64,000 nucleotides of DNA. Source: UBA1563 sp041671545. GTDB lineage: Bacteria; Bacteroidota; Ignavibacteria; Ignavibacteriales; Ignavibacteriaceae. The stretch is taken from positions 62,001-126,000 of the forward strand of contig JBAZBI010000003.1 in assembly GCA_041671545.1 (NCBI GenBank), given 5' to 3'. The position numbers were made by a program, and so were the translations under genes. Numbering within the stretch: the stretch's first letter is position 1; every line of letters starts with the position of its first letter. Positions 51,550 to 63,100 of the stretch are shown in pieces. The notes beneath the pieces were generated by a model that saw nothing but the letters and a program-made list of their open reading frames with translations, was not told the origin of the DNA and ran no database searches.

Positions 51550-54225
51550 ATGAAAAAGTTATTTACTCAGTTGCACGTTTTATTAACACTTGAAGTCTTT
51601 ATTCTTTTTAATATGAATCTCTTTGGACAATTATCAGCACCAAGCGTAAATAGTGTTTACGGCGGAAGAATAAACGGCATATCGGTTGTGTCAACCGGTG
51701 CAAGTACAAGCCGGGTTTATATCGCGACGGAAAGTGCTAATTCGGTTTTTTATTCTGATGTAACCACAACCTCCGGGTCAGAATCTTTCGGAACATTTAC
51801 CGTTATGCCGGGTCTTGATGATGCTGCCGGATACGGGAGTGGTATTTCTAAGATTTACGCACATCAAACTTCAGGTTATTTATTCTTCTCTTTAAACAAC
51901 AATTTATACAAAACGATATCCTCCGGCAGTGTCGTCACTTTGGTTCAGGGCGCTCCTGTTTCCGATTTTATTATTTACGGTGATTATCTTTTTTTCATTA
52001 AAGATAATAATTTTTATTACGCACAACTAAATGCTTCAGGCGATACGGTAACTTCATCAACCGGAATGTTTGCAATCGGCGCAACTCCTTCGATGCCGGT
52101 AATAAAAGTAAACCCTTCCAATAACAAAATTTATATAACATCATTAACAGCAACCCCGGCAATTTATAGATCAAGCGATGTTTACAATGCTTTAAGCGGA
52201 ACAAGTTCATTCAGTGTTCTCCCGCTTGGTTCTTTTTCCGGTTCAGTAAGCAGTTGGGACGCATTTGGTATTGGGCCAGACGGCAGTTTATTTATGGGTG
52301 GCGATGACAATACAAACAAGTATGTACAATATTCAACTGATGAAGGAGCAACTTGGCTTGGAGGATCAACTTCTGTGAACGGCGTAGGAGGTCCAAACTT
52401 TTCCTTTGCGGGGGCAACATCACCTTATAAAGTTTGCTTCTCAAAATGTTATACAACTTTTACAACTTCTTCAGGATTTGACCCATGGTCAGAATTTGGT
52501 AACTCAACTTTTGAAACGCATCCCAACGATGGCTCTGCTTTTGTTGATCCGAATAACGACCAGATTATTTATGTTACAACCGATCAAGGAATTGGAGTTT
52601 CAAAAAACGGCGGCTCGGTTCTTTTTGAAATTGATAACGGTGTTGAAGCCGTTCAGGTGAATGATTTCGACATGGCTTCAAATAAAATTTGGGGTTGGCT
52701 GGCATCTAAAGCAGGAATCAGAAAAGTTTCCGATTACACAACTTCACCAACATGGTCAAATGCTCTCTTCCCGAATGGAGACGGCTCTCCCTATTATTCT
52801 GCCGAAATGAACAACGACAAAGACGATACCGCGTATGTCGGGAATGTGCGGGTTTATAAAACAATAGATTCCGGAACGAATTGGACACAAGTTTTTACAG
52901 CGGAAAATGCACCATACGCTTATTCATCTATGGCAAGAGTAGAAGCTATCGAAGTGTGCCCGACAAACGATAGTATTGTAACAGCAGGTTATTTTATAGA
53001 TGGAACTTCGCAGGGTGGTTTTTTCTATTCGACTGATGCCGGTACTTCATGGAATCAGCAATTACTTAAAGCAGCTTCGGGATATGATGATGCCGATGTT
53101 TATGATATTATTTTTTCAAACGAAGGACCTAATCCAGTAGCTTATATTGGCGTTAATTATGATACGGCAGTTACTATTGCAAATAGAGCGCGAAGCGTTT
53201 ACAGAGCCGAATGGAGCGGAAGCGCCTGGACAGTAAGAAATGATTTTGATGGAAGTTATACTTCCGTCGGATATCCAATCACCGCGACAATAATGGATTT
53301 GTTCGTTTCGGGAGATACCATATTTGCAGTGGGAACTGACGCAACCACAAACCATCCCATCGCTTATTATAAAGCCGTTGCCGGAACTAATCTTTGGACT
53401 ACCTTAACAACAAGCGGTTTCCCAACTTCCTCTCCGGGATTTTTGAAATATGGTAGAGCAGGTTCTTACGGCGCTGATACAATCTTTGTTGCAGTTGATA
53501 ATCAAATCTACTTCATGCAAAAAGCCGCTTCATCTTGGACGACCGGATACACCTATCCAGCCGGAACACAAATCAACGTTCTTTATTATGATGAACTTTT
53601 AGTTGGAACCGGAACGGGGCTTTACGGACAAGAAACACAAAACGGTAGTCTCCCGGTTGAATTAACTTCGTTTGTCGCCAATGCAAATGGCAACAGCGTT
53701 TTGTTGAATTGGAATACTGCAACCGAATTGAACAATTACGGTTTTGAAATAGAAAGAACAGTCGGTGGTGGACAGTCAGCAGTCGTTTATTGGGAAAAGA
53801 TTGGTTTTGTTAATGGCAGCGGTAATAGTAACTCATCCAAAGATTATAGCTTTAGTGATGACAATATCGCAGCAGGCAAATATCAATATCGCTTGAAACA
53901 AATCGATAACGATGGAAGTTATGAATACTCACCGGAAGTGGAAGTAGAAATTGGAACACCGACAAAATTTAGTTTATCTCAAAACTATCCTAATCCTTTT
54001 AATCCTTCAACTACCATAAATTATCAATTACCGATTAGTGGAAATGTAACGCTCAAAGTTTTTGATGTTCTTGGAAAAGAGGTTACCTCTTTGGTGAATG
54101 AGAAAAAAGAAGCGGGAAATTATACTGTTGAATTTTCTACAACAAATCTTGCAAGCGGAACATATTTCTATCGCTTGCAGGCTGGAGATTTTGTGCAGAT
54201 AAAAAAGATGGTAATACTCAAATAG
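51550..54225 (+). CDS. Large beta-propeller protein with T9SS sorting domain
   Basis: An 891-residue secreted protein with AAGGAAAG before the ATG and a signal peptide (ending LFGQ). Residues about 25-700 are beta-rich, Ser/Thr/Gly-rich propeller-like blades with Asp-box-like YSTDEGATW and YSTDAGTSW motifs. A domain starting PVELTSFVANANGNSVLLNWNTATELNNYGFEIER (about 705-800) is the beta-sandwich that often precedes T9SS tails in this group, followed by the T9SS domain (NYPNPFNPSTTINYQLP, VFDVLGKEVTSLVNE, KKMVILK). Function unknown; regulation by O3 and the GH39 gene 24 bp downstream suggest a surface role in glycan binding. Confidence 0.88.
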   Translation: MKKLFTQLHVLLTLEVFILFNMNLFGQLSAPSVNSVYGGRINGISVVSTGASTSRVYIATESANSVFYSDVTTTSGSESFGTFTVMPGLDDAAGYGSGISKIYAHQTSGYLFFSLNNNLYKTISSGSVVTLVQGAPVSDFIIYGDYLFFIKDNNFYYAQLNASGDTVTSSTGMFAIGATPSMPVIKVNPSNNKIYITSLTATPAIYRSSDVYNALSGTSSFSVLPLGSFSGSVSSWDAFGIGPDGSLFMGGDDNTNKYVQYSTDEGATWLGGSTSVNGVGGPNFSFAGATSPYKVCFSKCYTTFTTSSGFDPWSEFGNSTFETHPNDGSAFVDPNNDQIIYVTTDQGIGVSKNGGSVLFEIDNGVEAVQVNDFDMASNKIWGWLASKAGIRKVSDYTTSPTWSNALFPNGDGSPYYSAEMNNDKDDTAYVGNVRVYKTIDSGTNWTQVFTAENAPYAYSSMARVEAIEVCPTNDSIVTAGYFIDGTSQGGFFYSTDAGTSWNQQLLKAASGYDDADVYDIIFSNEGPNPVAYIGVNYDTAVTIANRARSVYRAEWSGSAWTVRNDFDGSYTSVGYPITATIMDLFVSGDTIFAVGTDATTNHPIAYYKAVAGTNLWTTLTTSGFPTSSPGFLKYGRAGSYGADTIFVAVDNQIYFMQKAASSWTTGYTYPAGTQINVLYYDELLVGTGTGLYGQETQNGSLPVELTSFVANANGNSVLLNWNTATELNNYGFEIERTVGGGQSAVVYWEKIGFVNGSGNSNSSKDYSFSDDNIAAGKYQYRLKQIDNDGSYEYSPEVEVEIGTPTKFSLSQNYPNPFNPSTTINYQLPISGNVTLKVFDVLGKEVTSLVNEKKEAGNYTVEFSTTNLASGTYFYRLQAGDFVQIKKMVILK

Positions 54226-54249
54226 TAATTCACAGAGAAGTAAAAAAAA

Positions 54250-56046
54250 ATGACAAGAATGAAAACACTACTGGTCACAGTACTATCGATTTGTATTTTG
54301 GGGACTCTTAAAAGTCAGCAAAAAACATTTACGGTAGATTTTAGCACAACACTTGAACAGATAAAAGACCTTGGCGGTGTTAATGGCGGTCCGGATGTTC
54401 TCCCTGCAAAGGGAGAAACATACGGAGGAACCGCTTTAAAAGGATTTCAGACCGGCGGTGTTTCATTTATCCGGACACATGATGTAGCGGGATTACAATA
54501 CTTTGAATACGCCAACACATTCTGGCAGAATGGAGAGATCAATCCTTCATTTGATCCAACAGCAGAATCAAGTTACCGATGGACGACAGCCGATCAAAAA
54601 ATTGATTCGATCGTTCTTCCCGGTTTCACTCCCTATTTCAGAATCGGAGTTAATTATGATGCAGCACATGGAGTTTACAGCGCCGCACCAAAAGATCCCG
54701 ATGGTGTAAACTTCAGTAAAATTGCTGAAGTAAGTAAGCGAACGGTGATGCATTTCAATAAAGATTGGCCGACGGGCAAAGGGAAATCTCTGGGAATAAA
54801 ATACTGGGAGATTTGGAATGAACCTGACGGCGGATTTTGGCGCGATTCGGTAAATACCTCAGCATCAAAACCGGGTGATTCGGTTGCTTTTGCACGTATG
54901 TACAAAGCAGTTTATGATTCAATGAAAAGTGTCGACACATCGATTAAAGTTGGCGGACCGGGAGTTCTGTCCGGTTCAGTCCTAACCAAACGAGCCTGGA
55001 TCAAAACTTTTTTAGATGAGTGCAGCAAGAACAAGGCGAAGTTAGATTTTTTTTCGTGGCATTTATATGGAGCATTAAATCCTTATGCAATTGCAACTCA
55101 GGGAGAATATGTGCATACTCTTCTTCACACCTATGGATTTGATTCAACGGAAAGTCACGTTTCAGAACATAACATCCGTCTTGGAAGCGTTGATGCTGTA
55201 AATGCAAAACCTTTGATGAACACCGCTAAGCATGGGGCTTTTACCGCATCATCAATGATCTCAGCTCAATTTGGAAAGATCGACAAATTACTTTTTTACC
55301 GCGGCACATCTTATATGAATCTATTCGGAAAAGACACACTTGATGCTGCTAATCCAACTCTTTCCGGACAAGGATTCCAAGCGTTTACGGAGTTAACACG
55401 ATCTGCACCACAACGTGTTGTTGCAGATTCTTCCGAGTTTATATCTTCAGAAGCTTCTTCGCAATTCGATACAACGAACATTATGATTCTCGCAGGAAGG
55501 TCCGATGATCAAAAATCTTGCTATGTTTTAATTTCAAACTACAACAGTAAATACACAACATGCAATTTAAAAATCAATAATCTTCCCTGGAATGCAAATG
55601 GAAGTGTGCAGTTGAAACAAACTTCTATGAACTCATCCGGTGCTATGTCGGAAACAACGTCATCCATCCAGGCCGGTGCAAGTATTACAACTTCAATTTC
55701 AAATTTTGCCACTCCCGCTTTTACATTGTTGCGTTTTACATATCAAGAACCGACAGAAATAAATGATAATAAATCGAGGCTTTCCATGTACAGTTTGAAA
55801 CAGAATTATCCAAACCCGTTTAATCCCGTAACGACAATCGATTTTGCGATTCCGGAAGAAACCAGAGTAACGCTTACAATTTATAATCAGCTTGGTGAAA
55901 AAGTTGTGGTGTTGGTGAATGAGGAATTCAATGCGGGGGAACATGCGGTGAAATGGAATGCAGGAAATATTGCATCGGGAATTTATTTCTGTGAGCTCAA
56001 AACTGAACGGTTCACTACAGTGAACAAACTTCTTCTCTTAAAATAG
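54250..56046 (+). CDS. GH39-like glycoside hydrolase with T9SS sorting domain
   Basis: A 598-residue secreted enzyme with signal peptide (ending TLKSQ). The (beta/alpha)8 domain of clan GH-A begins DLGGVNGGPDVLP; acid/base Glu191 sits in KYWEIWNEPDGG, and the probable nucleophile Glu306 in SHVSEHNIR, matching GH39 beta-xylosidase/iduronidase-type enzymes by plan. A beta-sandwich (about 390-500) is followed by the T9SS domain (NYPNPFNPVTTIDFAIP, NQLGEKVVVLVNE, KLLLLK). It is the second gene of the O3 operon and may release the sugar that the sensor kinase detects (inference). Confidence 0.85.
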   Translation: MTRMKTLLVTVLSICILGTLKSQQKTFTVDFSTTLEQIKDLGGVNGGPDVLPAKGETYGGTALKGFQTGGVSFIRTHDVAGLQYFEYANTFWQNGEINPSFDPTAESSYRWTTADQKIDSIVLPGFTPYFRIGVNYDAAHGVYSAAPKDPDGVNFSKIAEVSKRTVMHFNKDWPTGKGKSLGIKYWEIWNEPDGGFWRDSVNTSASKPGDSVAFARMYKAVYDSMKSVDTSIKVGGPGVLSGSVLTKRAWIKTFLDECSKNKAKLDFFSWHLYGALNPYAIATQGEYVHTLLHTYGFDSTESHVSEHNIRLGSVDAVNAKPLMNTAKHGAFTASSMISAQFGKIDKLLFYRGTSYMNLFGKDTLDAANPTLSGQGFQAFTELTRSAPQRVVADSSEFISSEASSQFDTTNIMILAGRSDDQKSCYVLISNYNSKYTTCNLKINNLPWNANGSVQLKQTSMNSSGAMSETTSSIQAGASITTSISNFATPAFTLLRFTYQEPTEINDNKSRLSMYSLKQNYPNPFNPVTTIDFAIPEETRVTLTIYNQLGEKVVVLVNEEFNAGEHAVKWNAGNIASGIYFCELKTERFTTVNKLLLLK

Positions 56047-56068
56047 CACTCCTCATCAGACCTCCGAT

Positions 56069-56100
56069 AAAAGCCGTGGGCAATCTTGTCTGCGGCTTTT
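56069..56100. terminator. Bidirectional terminator
   Basis: Arms AAAAGCCG (56069-56076) and CGGCTTTT (56093-56100) with A- and T-runs, between the convergent GH39-like gene and the jelly-roll protein gene. Confidence 0.75.
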
Positions 56101-56106
56101 TATTTT

Positions 56107-57168
56107 TCATCTATTGAAAAACTTATACCAGAAACTTTCTTTTTTATGTTTTATCGTTTTCCAGTACTTGGTGTATTTTTCTTGAGTGGTAAATCCAATC
56201 GGACCGAGATAAATCCCGCCGTCTTTAAAACCATCGTAAACTCTTACAGCTATAATATTTTCTTCTCCCGGTTTTATTAATCCTTCAGGAATGAAGTAGC
56301 CTCTGAAAAGTTTATAGTCAGAGTCATTCGTTTGGGGGAACTGTCCAATCATTTTACCGGTTGATCCTACCAATACTCCGTTCAAATAAGTTTCATCCAT
56401 ATCGTCAATCTGTCCGAGCATCAGCACAAGTTTCTTCCCGTCTAGTTTTGATCCCGGATTGAATTTTTTACGATACCAGGCATAACCGTCATAATCGGCA
56501 TAACCAAAATTATCCCAATATGCCGGAACTTGAATAAAATTCCATTTAGAATCGTTATAGTTTTTATCTTTATATTCTTCCTTGTCGCCTGTACGGAATT
56601 TCCAATCGTTCCCGTCAAGACTAAAATCAGGATAAAGAAATTTTCCCCTTCCAACAATAGAAACCGGACCACTTACTATTCCTCCGGCTAATTCTGCATC
56701 ATAAACCCTAATAGCAATTTGATTTTTTCCATCAAAATTAATTAGTGAAGGTGCGATGATATATTCTCTAAATTGATTGTAGGCTGTTTCATATTCCGGA
56801 GGAAATTTGCCTTTACTACCAATTAATTTTCCGTTAAAATAAACTTCATCCACATCATCAATATTCCCGATTGAGAAATAGATATTCAAAGACTTGTACG
56901 AACGAGAAATCTCCACACTTTTTCGGTACCAGGCGTAACCGTTATAACCATGATACCCTTCGTTCTCCCACTCGGAGGGAACATCGATTAGATCCCAATC
57001 TTCATCATCATATGCGGGGTTAGCTCTGTTTTTGTCGTCTCCGATTGAAAATTTCCAATTTTCTCTTAAATAAGCAATAAGAATATTTTCTTGTCCGTAC
57101 AAGTCCGCAGAGTTATTTACTAGTAATAATAGCAGCAGTAAGAGCTTTATTTTATTTGTCATTTTCAT
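56107..57168 (-). CDS. Tandem galactose-binding (GH2 sugar-binding-like) protein
   Basis: A 353-residue exported protein: signal peptide (MTNKIKLLLLLLLLVNNSADLYGQ), then two homologous jelly-roll domains. Each has the same order: W-K-F, a D-W or K-W-x-x-I-x-VPxxW, GYAWYRK, D-D-x-D-E-x-Y-x-N-G, and IAVRVYD (first about 35-175, second about 185-330). These are the sugar-binding domain of GH2 enzymes without the catalytic barrel. A binding role at the envelope is likely. A small secreted protein and an OmpR-type system lie upstream on the same strand. Confidence 0.85.
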   Translation of the reverse strand: MKMTNKIKLLLLLLLLVNNSADLYGQENILIAYLRENWKFSIGDDKNRANPAYDDEDWDLIDVPSEWENEGYHGYNGYAWYRKSVEISRSYKSLNIYFSIGNIDDVDEVYFNGKLIGSKGKFPPEYETAYNQFREYIIAPSLINFDGKNQIAIRVYDAELAGGIVSGPVSIVGRGKFLYPDFSLDGNDWKFRTGDKEEYKDKNYNDSKWNFIQVPAYWDNFGYADYDGYAWYRKKFNPGSKLDGKKLVLMLGQIDDMDETYLNGVLVGSTGKMIGQFPQTNDSDYKLFRGYFIPEGLIKPGEENIIAVRVYDGFKDGGIYLGPIGFTTQEKYTKYWKTIKHKKESFWYKFFNR

Positions 57169-57210
57169 ATGCTATTCATTAAAATTTAGTTATTCGTGTT
57201 GTTAAATTAT

Positions 57211-57609
57211 TTACTTACTTGCCAATTCAGCCTCATTTATACTCTGCTCAACCACTGCGTTACAGATCCTTTTAACTTCATAATTCGTTTCATTTTTCGA
57301 TAACTCCATCAACTTGATGATACAAGAATCGTTTCCCATCTGGTAAAGAGAAAGGGCAATCAAAATTTTGTTTTTACTGTTTTCTTTGGAAAAAGCCTCG
57401 AATAAAACAGGAATCGTTTTTTCAACTTTGTAATAACCTGCCAAATAGATACCACTTCTTTTAAGCCCATCGTTATCCGACGTGATAGCCATGACAAGAT
57501 TCTTGAAACCTATCTCCGTAATATTCACCTTTTTCTGAGCTGTTAAACCGGTAAATAAAACCAGGCTCAACGCAACCGCCAAAACCGTTGTGTAATTTGT
57601 CTTTTTCAT
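57211..57609 (-). CDS. Small secreted HEAT-like repeat protein
   Basis: 132 residues from ATG 57609, with AAAGGAG upstream; the longer frame (start 57672) lacks a ribosome site. A signal peptide (MKKTNYTTVLAVALSLVLFTGLTAQ) is followed by helical pairs of HEAT type (NDGLKRSGIYLAGYYKVEKTIPVLFEAFSKEN.. and KILIALSLYQMGNDSCIIKLMELSKNE). Role unknown. It is placed directly downstream of a response regulator/kinase pair, so it may be a target or an envelope partner of that system. Confidence 0.75.
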   Translation of the reverse strand: MKKTNYTTVLAVALSLVLFTGLTAQKKVNITEIGFKNLVMAITSDNDGLKRSGIYLAGYYKVEKTIPVLFEAFSKENSKNKILIALSLYQMGNDSCIIKLMELSKNETNYEVKRICNAVVEQSINEAELASK

Positions 57610-57758
57610 TTTAGAACTCCTTTGTTTGTTTATTATGAAATCTAATTTCCGTTGTAAACATAAAGGGTTCAAATGTCAAAGATGCCACAGAGTTGTATAG
57701 AGTTGTAATAAATTGTAACAAGGTTTACAATTCTGTGTTCATCACATCAATCACTTTT

Positions 57759-58457
57759 TTATTGGCTTTCGATCAGTTTGTATCCAATTCCATGAACCGT
57801 AATAATAAAATGGGGTCGTTCGGGATCTTTTTCAATTTTCTGCCGCAAACGAACAATGAAATTATCGACCGTTCTCGTTGTAGGACTTTCCTCATATCCC
57901 CAAATTTTATTAAGCAAATCATCACGAGTGACCACAGTATTTTTTTTATCCCATAGATAGTGAAGAAGTTCAAATTCTTTATGGGACATTTGCACCGGTT
58001 TGTTTTTACTAACAGCTATATACGTTGAAAAGTCAATCGTTAATAGACCAATTTGAATCTTAGAATTCTTTTTCTCCACTTGTGCATTATGTTCCGGAGC
58101 TCTTCTTAAAACGGCTTTAACTCTCGCTAAAAGTTCTCTGAGCGAAAATGGTTTGGTTATATAATCGTCGGCGCCTAATTCAAGTCCTCTCACTTTATCG
58201 ATCTCTTCCCCTTTGGCGGTCAAGAGAATAACGGGAACTTTTATTCCATCTTTTCTAATTTGTTTACAGACTTCAAAGCCGGACATTTCAGGCATCATAA
58301 CATCAAGCAATACAAGATCATAATTGTTTTTAGTAATTTTTTCATAACCTTCTTTTCCATTCTCAGCGGAATCAACTTCATATCCATCAAATTCGAGATT
58401 GTCTTTCAGTCCAAGCCTCATGTCGGGTTCATCTTCAACAATTAAAATTTTATACAT
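57759..58457 (-). CDS. OmpR/PhoB-family response regulator
   Basis: A 232-residue regulator with receiver domain (acidic VEDEPD, phospho-Asp in LVLLDVMMPEMSGFEV, Lys in DYITKPFSLREL) and winged-helix DNA-binding domain (about 130-230; LLTIDFSTYIAVSKNKPVQMSHKEFELLHYLWDKKNTVVTRDDLLNKIWGYE, RTVDNFIVRLRQKIEKDPERPHFIITVHGIGYKL). The start overlaps the kinase gene's end by 8 bp, so the two are coupled. Confidence 0.96.
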   Translation of the reverse strand: MYKILIVEDEPDMRLGLKDNLEFDGYEVDSAENGKEGYEKITKNNYDLVLLDVMMPEMSGFEVCKQIRKDGIKVPVILLTAKGEEIDKVRGLELGADDYITKPFSLRELLARVKAVLRRAPEHNAQVEKKNSKIQIGLLTIDFSTYIAVSKNKPVQMSHKEFELLHYLWDKKNTVVTRDDLLNKIWGYEESPTTRTVDNFIVRLRQKIEKDPERPHFIITVHGIGYKLIESQ

Positions 58458-60006
58458 TTTGTTTAGCTTCCTTTGTAATGAATTTTAAGGTGAATGTACT
58501 TCCCTGACCCGGAACACTTTCAACTTCTATTTTTCCATTATGTGCTTCTGCAATTTCTTTTACGATGGAAAGTCCTAGTCCGGTTCCTTTTGTTGTGTGA
58601 ACATTTTTTGAACTTACCCGGAAAAATTTTTCAAAAATTTTCTTTTTGTCTTCAGCTGAAACGCCAATTCCTTTATCCGTTACCGACACGAATAAATATT
58701 TTCCATCTGTTCCGGTTTTAATAGTTAATTCTTTTCCCTCTTTGCTGTACTTAATTCCGTTATCGAGCAAATTAATTACTGCTTCTGATATTGCACCGTG
58801 GTCTGCAAAAATGAGAGGAACGTTCTCTTCCTTATTCAGTATGACTTCAAAACCTTTGTTCTTCAAATGAAATTTATAACTGTCATAAATTTTCGTTACG
58901 ACCTCGTTAATATCTACTTCCTCGAAATTGTATTTTCTTTTACCCGATTCCATCTGCGAAAAATTTAATATCTTGTTCACAATTGCGCTAAGGCGTTCTG
59001 TTTCCCTACCGATTATCTCATAGTACTCTTGCTTCTTCTCTTCCGTTGTTACTCTCCCAAAACTCAATGTTTCGGCAAACATATTAATAAGTGCAAGCGG
59101 CGTTCTTAACTCATGTGAAACGTTGGAAACAAATTCCGATTTAATTTCCGAAAGTTTCATTTCTTTCCTGATATTTCTCAGCAGGAAAATTGCTCCTGCA
59201 GAAAGGAGCAGAGCAAGCACTCCCGCAATGATAAGATTTTCATCCTTCCGTTTTTGGGTGATGGCTTCAATAGTTGTATTGAGAGGCTTTATTGCCATTT
59301 CATATCCCGGTAGCAGCCAGAGCATTTTATCATTTCTCGCTTCACCGTTTTCTCCCGAAAAGTTTGAATAAACTTTTTCACCCGTCCTCTTATTGAAGAT
59401 TGAAATCACCAATTTCTCTTGAGCGATCACTTGAAGCCGCGGTTTAAGCGCTTTGTTAATAAATTCTTTTGAGTCAATTCCGATTCCGGAAATAATTTTT
59501 TCTTGTTCGTTTGTTGAGGCATAAAGGATGTGGGTGATTTCAGAACTAAGCGCATCGTTTATCGGTTCGGCTTTTCTGTAACCCGATTTTAAGTAGCTGA
59601 ATAATTTGTCAATCTTAGACGAATTATTCTTTAGAACGGAATTTATCAATGATACGGTTTCTTCAACCTTTCTTCCCTTTTCGTTGTAGAGCAGAGTTGT
59701 TTTATTATTTTCGGTATCGTAGGAATAGAGAAATTTTATCGATGGATTTTCATTGATAAATTCAGTTAATATTTTCTTATCACTTACAGCGCTTTCGCTT
59801 GAAAGCTTTAACTGCCATGTTGAAATGATATCTTCAGAATAAAGATTGATTGAAAAGAGAATGCTGTTTAATTGTGTTTCATAAACTTCTGCGACCAATT
59901 TTTCTTCTCTGGTGATCGAGCTGTATTCATACACGGCAAAAACCAGCACCGGAACGCTCACCAGTAACGCCAGAATAATTAATGCTTGTTTGTATTGTCT
60001 GTTCAT
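58450..60006 (-). CDS. Sensor histidine kinase with periplasmic domain
   Basis: A 518-residue kinase, AAGGA before ATG. A membrane helix near 8-25 and another near 258-280 (IIAGVLALLLSAGAIFLL) bound a periplasmic domain of about 230 residues without recognised fold. HisKA with phospho-His in VSHELRTPLALINMF, N-box NLLDNGIKYSKEG, DKGIGV and GTGLGLSIVKEIAEAH follow. No HAMP is clear between the second helix and HisKA. It pairs with the OmpR-type regulator that overlaps it. Confidence 0.94.
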   Translation of the reverse strand: MNRQYKQALIILALLVSVPVLVFAVYEYSSITREEKLVAEVYETQLNSILFSINLYSEDIISTWQLKLSSESAVSDKKILTEFINENPSIKFLYSYDTENNKTTLLYNEKGRKVEETVSLINSVLKNNSSKIDKLFSYLKSGYRKAEPINDALSSEITHILYASTNEQEKIISGIGIDSKEFINKALKPRLQVIAQEKLVISIFNKRTGEKVYSNFSGENGEARNDKMLWLLPGYEMAIKPLNTTIEAITQKRKDENLIIAGVLALLLSAGAIFLLRNIRKEMKLSEIKSEFVSNVSHELRTPLALINMFAETLSFGRVTTEEKKQEYYEIIGRETERLSAIVNKILNFSQMESGKRKYNFEEVDINEVVTKIYDSYKFHLKNKGFEVILNKEENVPLIFADHGAISEAVINLLDNGIKYSKEGKELTIKTGTDGKYLFVSVTDKGIGVSAEDKKKIFEKFFRVSSKNVHTTKGTGLGLSIVKEIAEAHNGKIEVESVPGQGSTFTLKFITKEAKQNV

Positions 60007-60199
60007 AATCCTTGTTTCTCTTAAGTGAAAATTACAAAAAATATTTCTTGTTAAGTTGCCTCCTATCCAAATTTATTGCCGCGTGCATGCTTCACTCCGT
60101 CTTTGGGACGAGAAGATATTCTTTGTGTGTAAGTCAAGTCTTTTTATTTTTTTTTGTACCTTTACAGTCAAAAGCTGCAATTATAACAACGGAATGATT

Positions 60200-63100
60200 A
60201 TGTCAAAGATATTTTTGTTCATTACTCTTTTCATCTTTACTTCTTACAACGCTTCCCCTTTAGGCATCAAAAACATCACTCAGCCAACAGAAAATAAGTT
60301 CGTGTTTACCGGTGTAAAGCTTCCCGGATTTGTTATCAGTCCTTATTTTGATGAGCAAATCTGCATGTTCAATTACGAACCCGAAATAAGAATTTTTATA
60401 AATGCACCGTCAGTTGAAACATTCGATCCGAATAAACGGACTGAGATTGCTCTCTTCGCTCTTCCAAACGGAAATTCAATCGAATGGACAATTGGGAAAA
60501 AATTAAATGATGGAGATGATTGGCATTACGATATTCAGCACATCGGGGCGCAAACCCGTTTTCTCCGCAACCAATCGAATGAAACTAATTTAGTAACGGT
60601 CTATTTGGAAACCGCCCAAAAAAGCTGGCCTTCGTGGAGAGCAAAATATCCGAACAACCCGGAGCTGATCAACAATCTTGTTACTTAGTTGAAAAATATT
60701 TTTTCAGCATACAATCCATTTTTTGTATTAACCGGACACAGCGGCGGCGGAAGTTTTACTTTCGGATTTATGAATAACGCAGCAGAAATTCCAAACAGTG
60801 TTGAACGCATCTCGTTTCTCGATAGCGATTATAATTATGATGACGGTTACGGATTGAAATTGTTAAACTGGATTAACGCATCACCCAATCATTTCTTAAG
60901 TGTGATTGCTTACAACGACAGCGTTGCTTTGTATAACGGAGAACCATTTGTTAGCGCTACCGGCGGAACCTGGTACAGAAGTAAAATGATGAGAAAGTAT
61001 CTCGGTAATTATTTTCAATTTACTGATGAAGAGAATGATGAATTCATAAAATACACTGCTTTGAACGGAAGAATAAAATTTATCCTGAAACAAAATCCAA
61101 CCAGAATAATTTTACATACGGTTCAAGTTGAATTAAATGGATTTATTCAAGGGATGCTTTCCGGCACTGATAAAGAAGGAGTTGAATACACGTATTACGG
61201 TTCGCGGGCATATACACAATACGTGCAGGATGGAACTCTTCTTCCAAAAATTTTAACAATTCCGCCAAGACCGGCAAATGCAATTTCCGGTTCGCAATTT
61301 ATGCAGCAAGTGTTGAACATGACGTTTGATCAAAGAGAGATTGAAATTTACAAACAACTTTCAACCGGCAACATTCCGGACTTTATGCGAACATTAACAA
61401 AAATTTCCGGAAATTTTGTTGATGGGAATGGAACAAGTCATGCATGCTCTTACGAAGTGATGCCCGATTATCTTTCAATAGGTTCGAATGAGGATTATTG
61501 TAGAATCCCGATGGGTCCGATAACCGCACAAAAACTTGCTGATCTCTTTGGTGCTGTAATGCCAACCGCAAAACTTGTTGACGATATTTATTCAAACGCA
61601 TTGGTAAAATTGGAGCCGGTGACCTACCCACCGGTTGGAGATGAAAGCACGCGCGTTCCAAAATTTGTTGAGCATAATACCGCAATTGAAAATCAACGTA
61701 TTGCAGCTAATGGAACTCTTGGGCAACTTATTGGCGGGACAAAAAAAGATGTTGTACTCAGCAATAAAATTGTTGATCCCGCAAGACCGAATCATGTTGT
61801 AATTTACGGTTGGCATCAACTAAACGGTTCACCAATTCAACCGCTGACAAATATTCACATCAACAGTTATGTTGATTACAGTCACGGCATCCGTTTGCTC
61901 AACGCAGAAATGCTGGTTGATGGAGTTATCACAAACATAAAAACCATTCTTGCTGATCCGGTTCTTTATAAAATGTTGAGCAGCGAAACCGGAGTAATGA
62001 CCCAACCGACTTACATAGCGGATGCAACTTTACCGGGCAAACCAAAATCTTTCGGAATAAAATCTGAGGGAGTTGATAAACTTAAAATCATTATCGGCAG
62101 CGGCAGTATTGTTGATAATTTTAATGTTTATGTAAGTAAAGACGGAAAAAATTTTCAAGCGCCGATTACTTTATCTACTGCGAATCTTATCATCGCTGGA
62201 CTTCAAACAGATTCTATCTATTTTATAAAATTGGAAGCTGTAAATCTTTCGGGCAAATCTCCTCAATCTGAAGTGCTTTCGGGAATTCCCTCGGCAAACA
62301 GCAATCCTTCAATTCTAATTGTAAACGGATTTGACAGAAGTTCAACCGGCAACACTTATGATTTTATTCGTCAGCATGCGCAAGCAGTAAAAGCGAATGG
62401 AGACTTTTTCAACTCAGCGACGAACGATGCAGTTCTCGATGGAACTTTCAATTTAAGTGATTACCAAATTGCAGATTATATTTTAGGTGATGAAAGCACT
62501 GTTGATGAAACTTTCAGTTCGACCGAACAGCCAAAAATAAAATCTTTTTTAAACAACGGGGGAAATCTTTTCGTCTCCGGCAGCGAGATCGCTTGGGACC
62601 TTGATTATAAAGGCTCAACTACAGATAAAGATTTTGCGTGGAATTATTTGAAGATGAAATATCTTAACGATGCACCGTTTGGAGTCTCAGCAAAATATTA
62701 CACCGTTTCCCCGTTTAGCAATTCAATTTGCACCGGGATGCCTTCTTTTTTTTTCGATAATGGAACGCACGGCACAATTGATGTAAAATGGCCCGATGTA
62801 ATTAAATCAACAAACGGTGGAATGGGTTTTCTAAAATATTCTGATCTTGATACAACTTCGGGATACGCTGCGATTTTTTATTCCGGCAATTTTCCGCAAA
62901 GCGTTAAGCCGGGGAAAATGGCAATCATGGGATTTCCATTTGAGACCGTTTATCCCGAAGCAACAAGGAAAGAGCTGATGAATAAACTTCTTACATTTTT
63001 CAATACTCCGGTTTCTGCATCGGAAGAAAAAAATAATTTACCTACAAATTTTTCACTTTTGCAAAATTATCCAAATCCTTTCAATCCAAGCACAGTAATC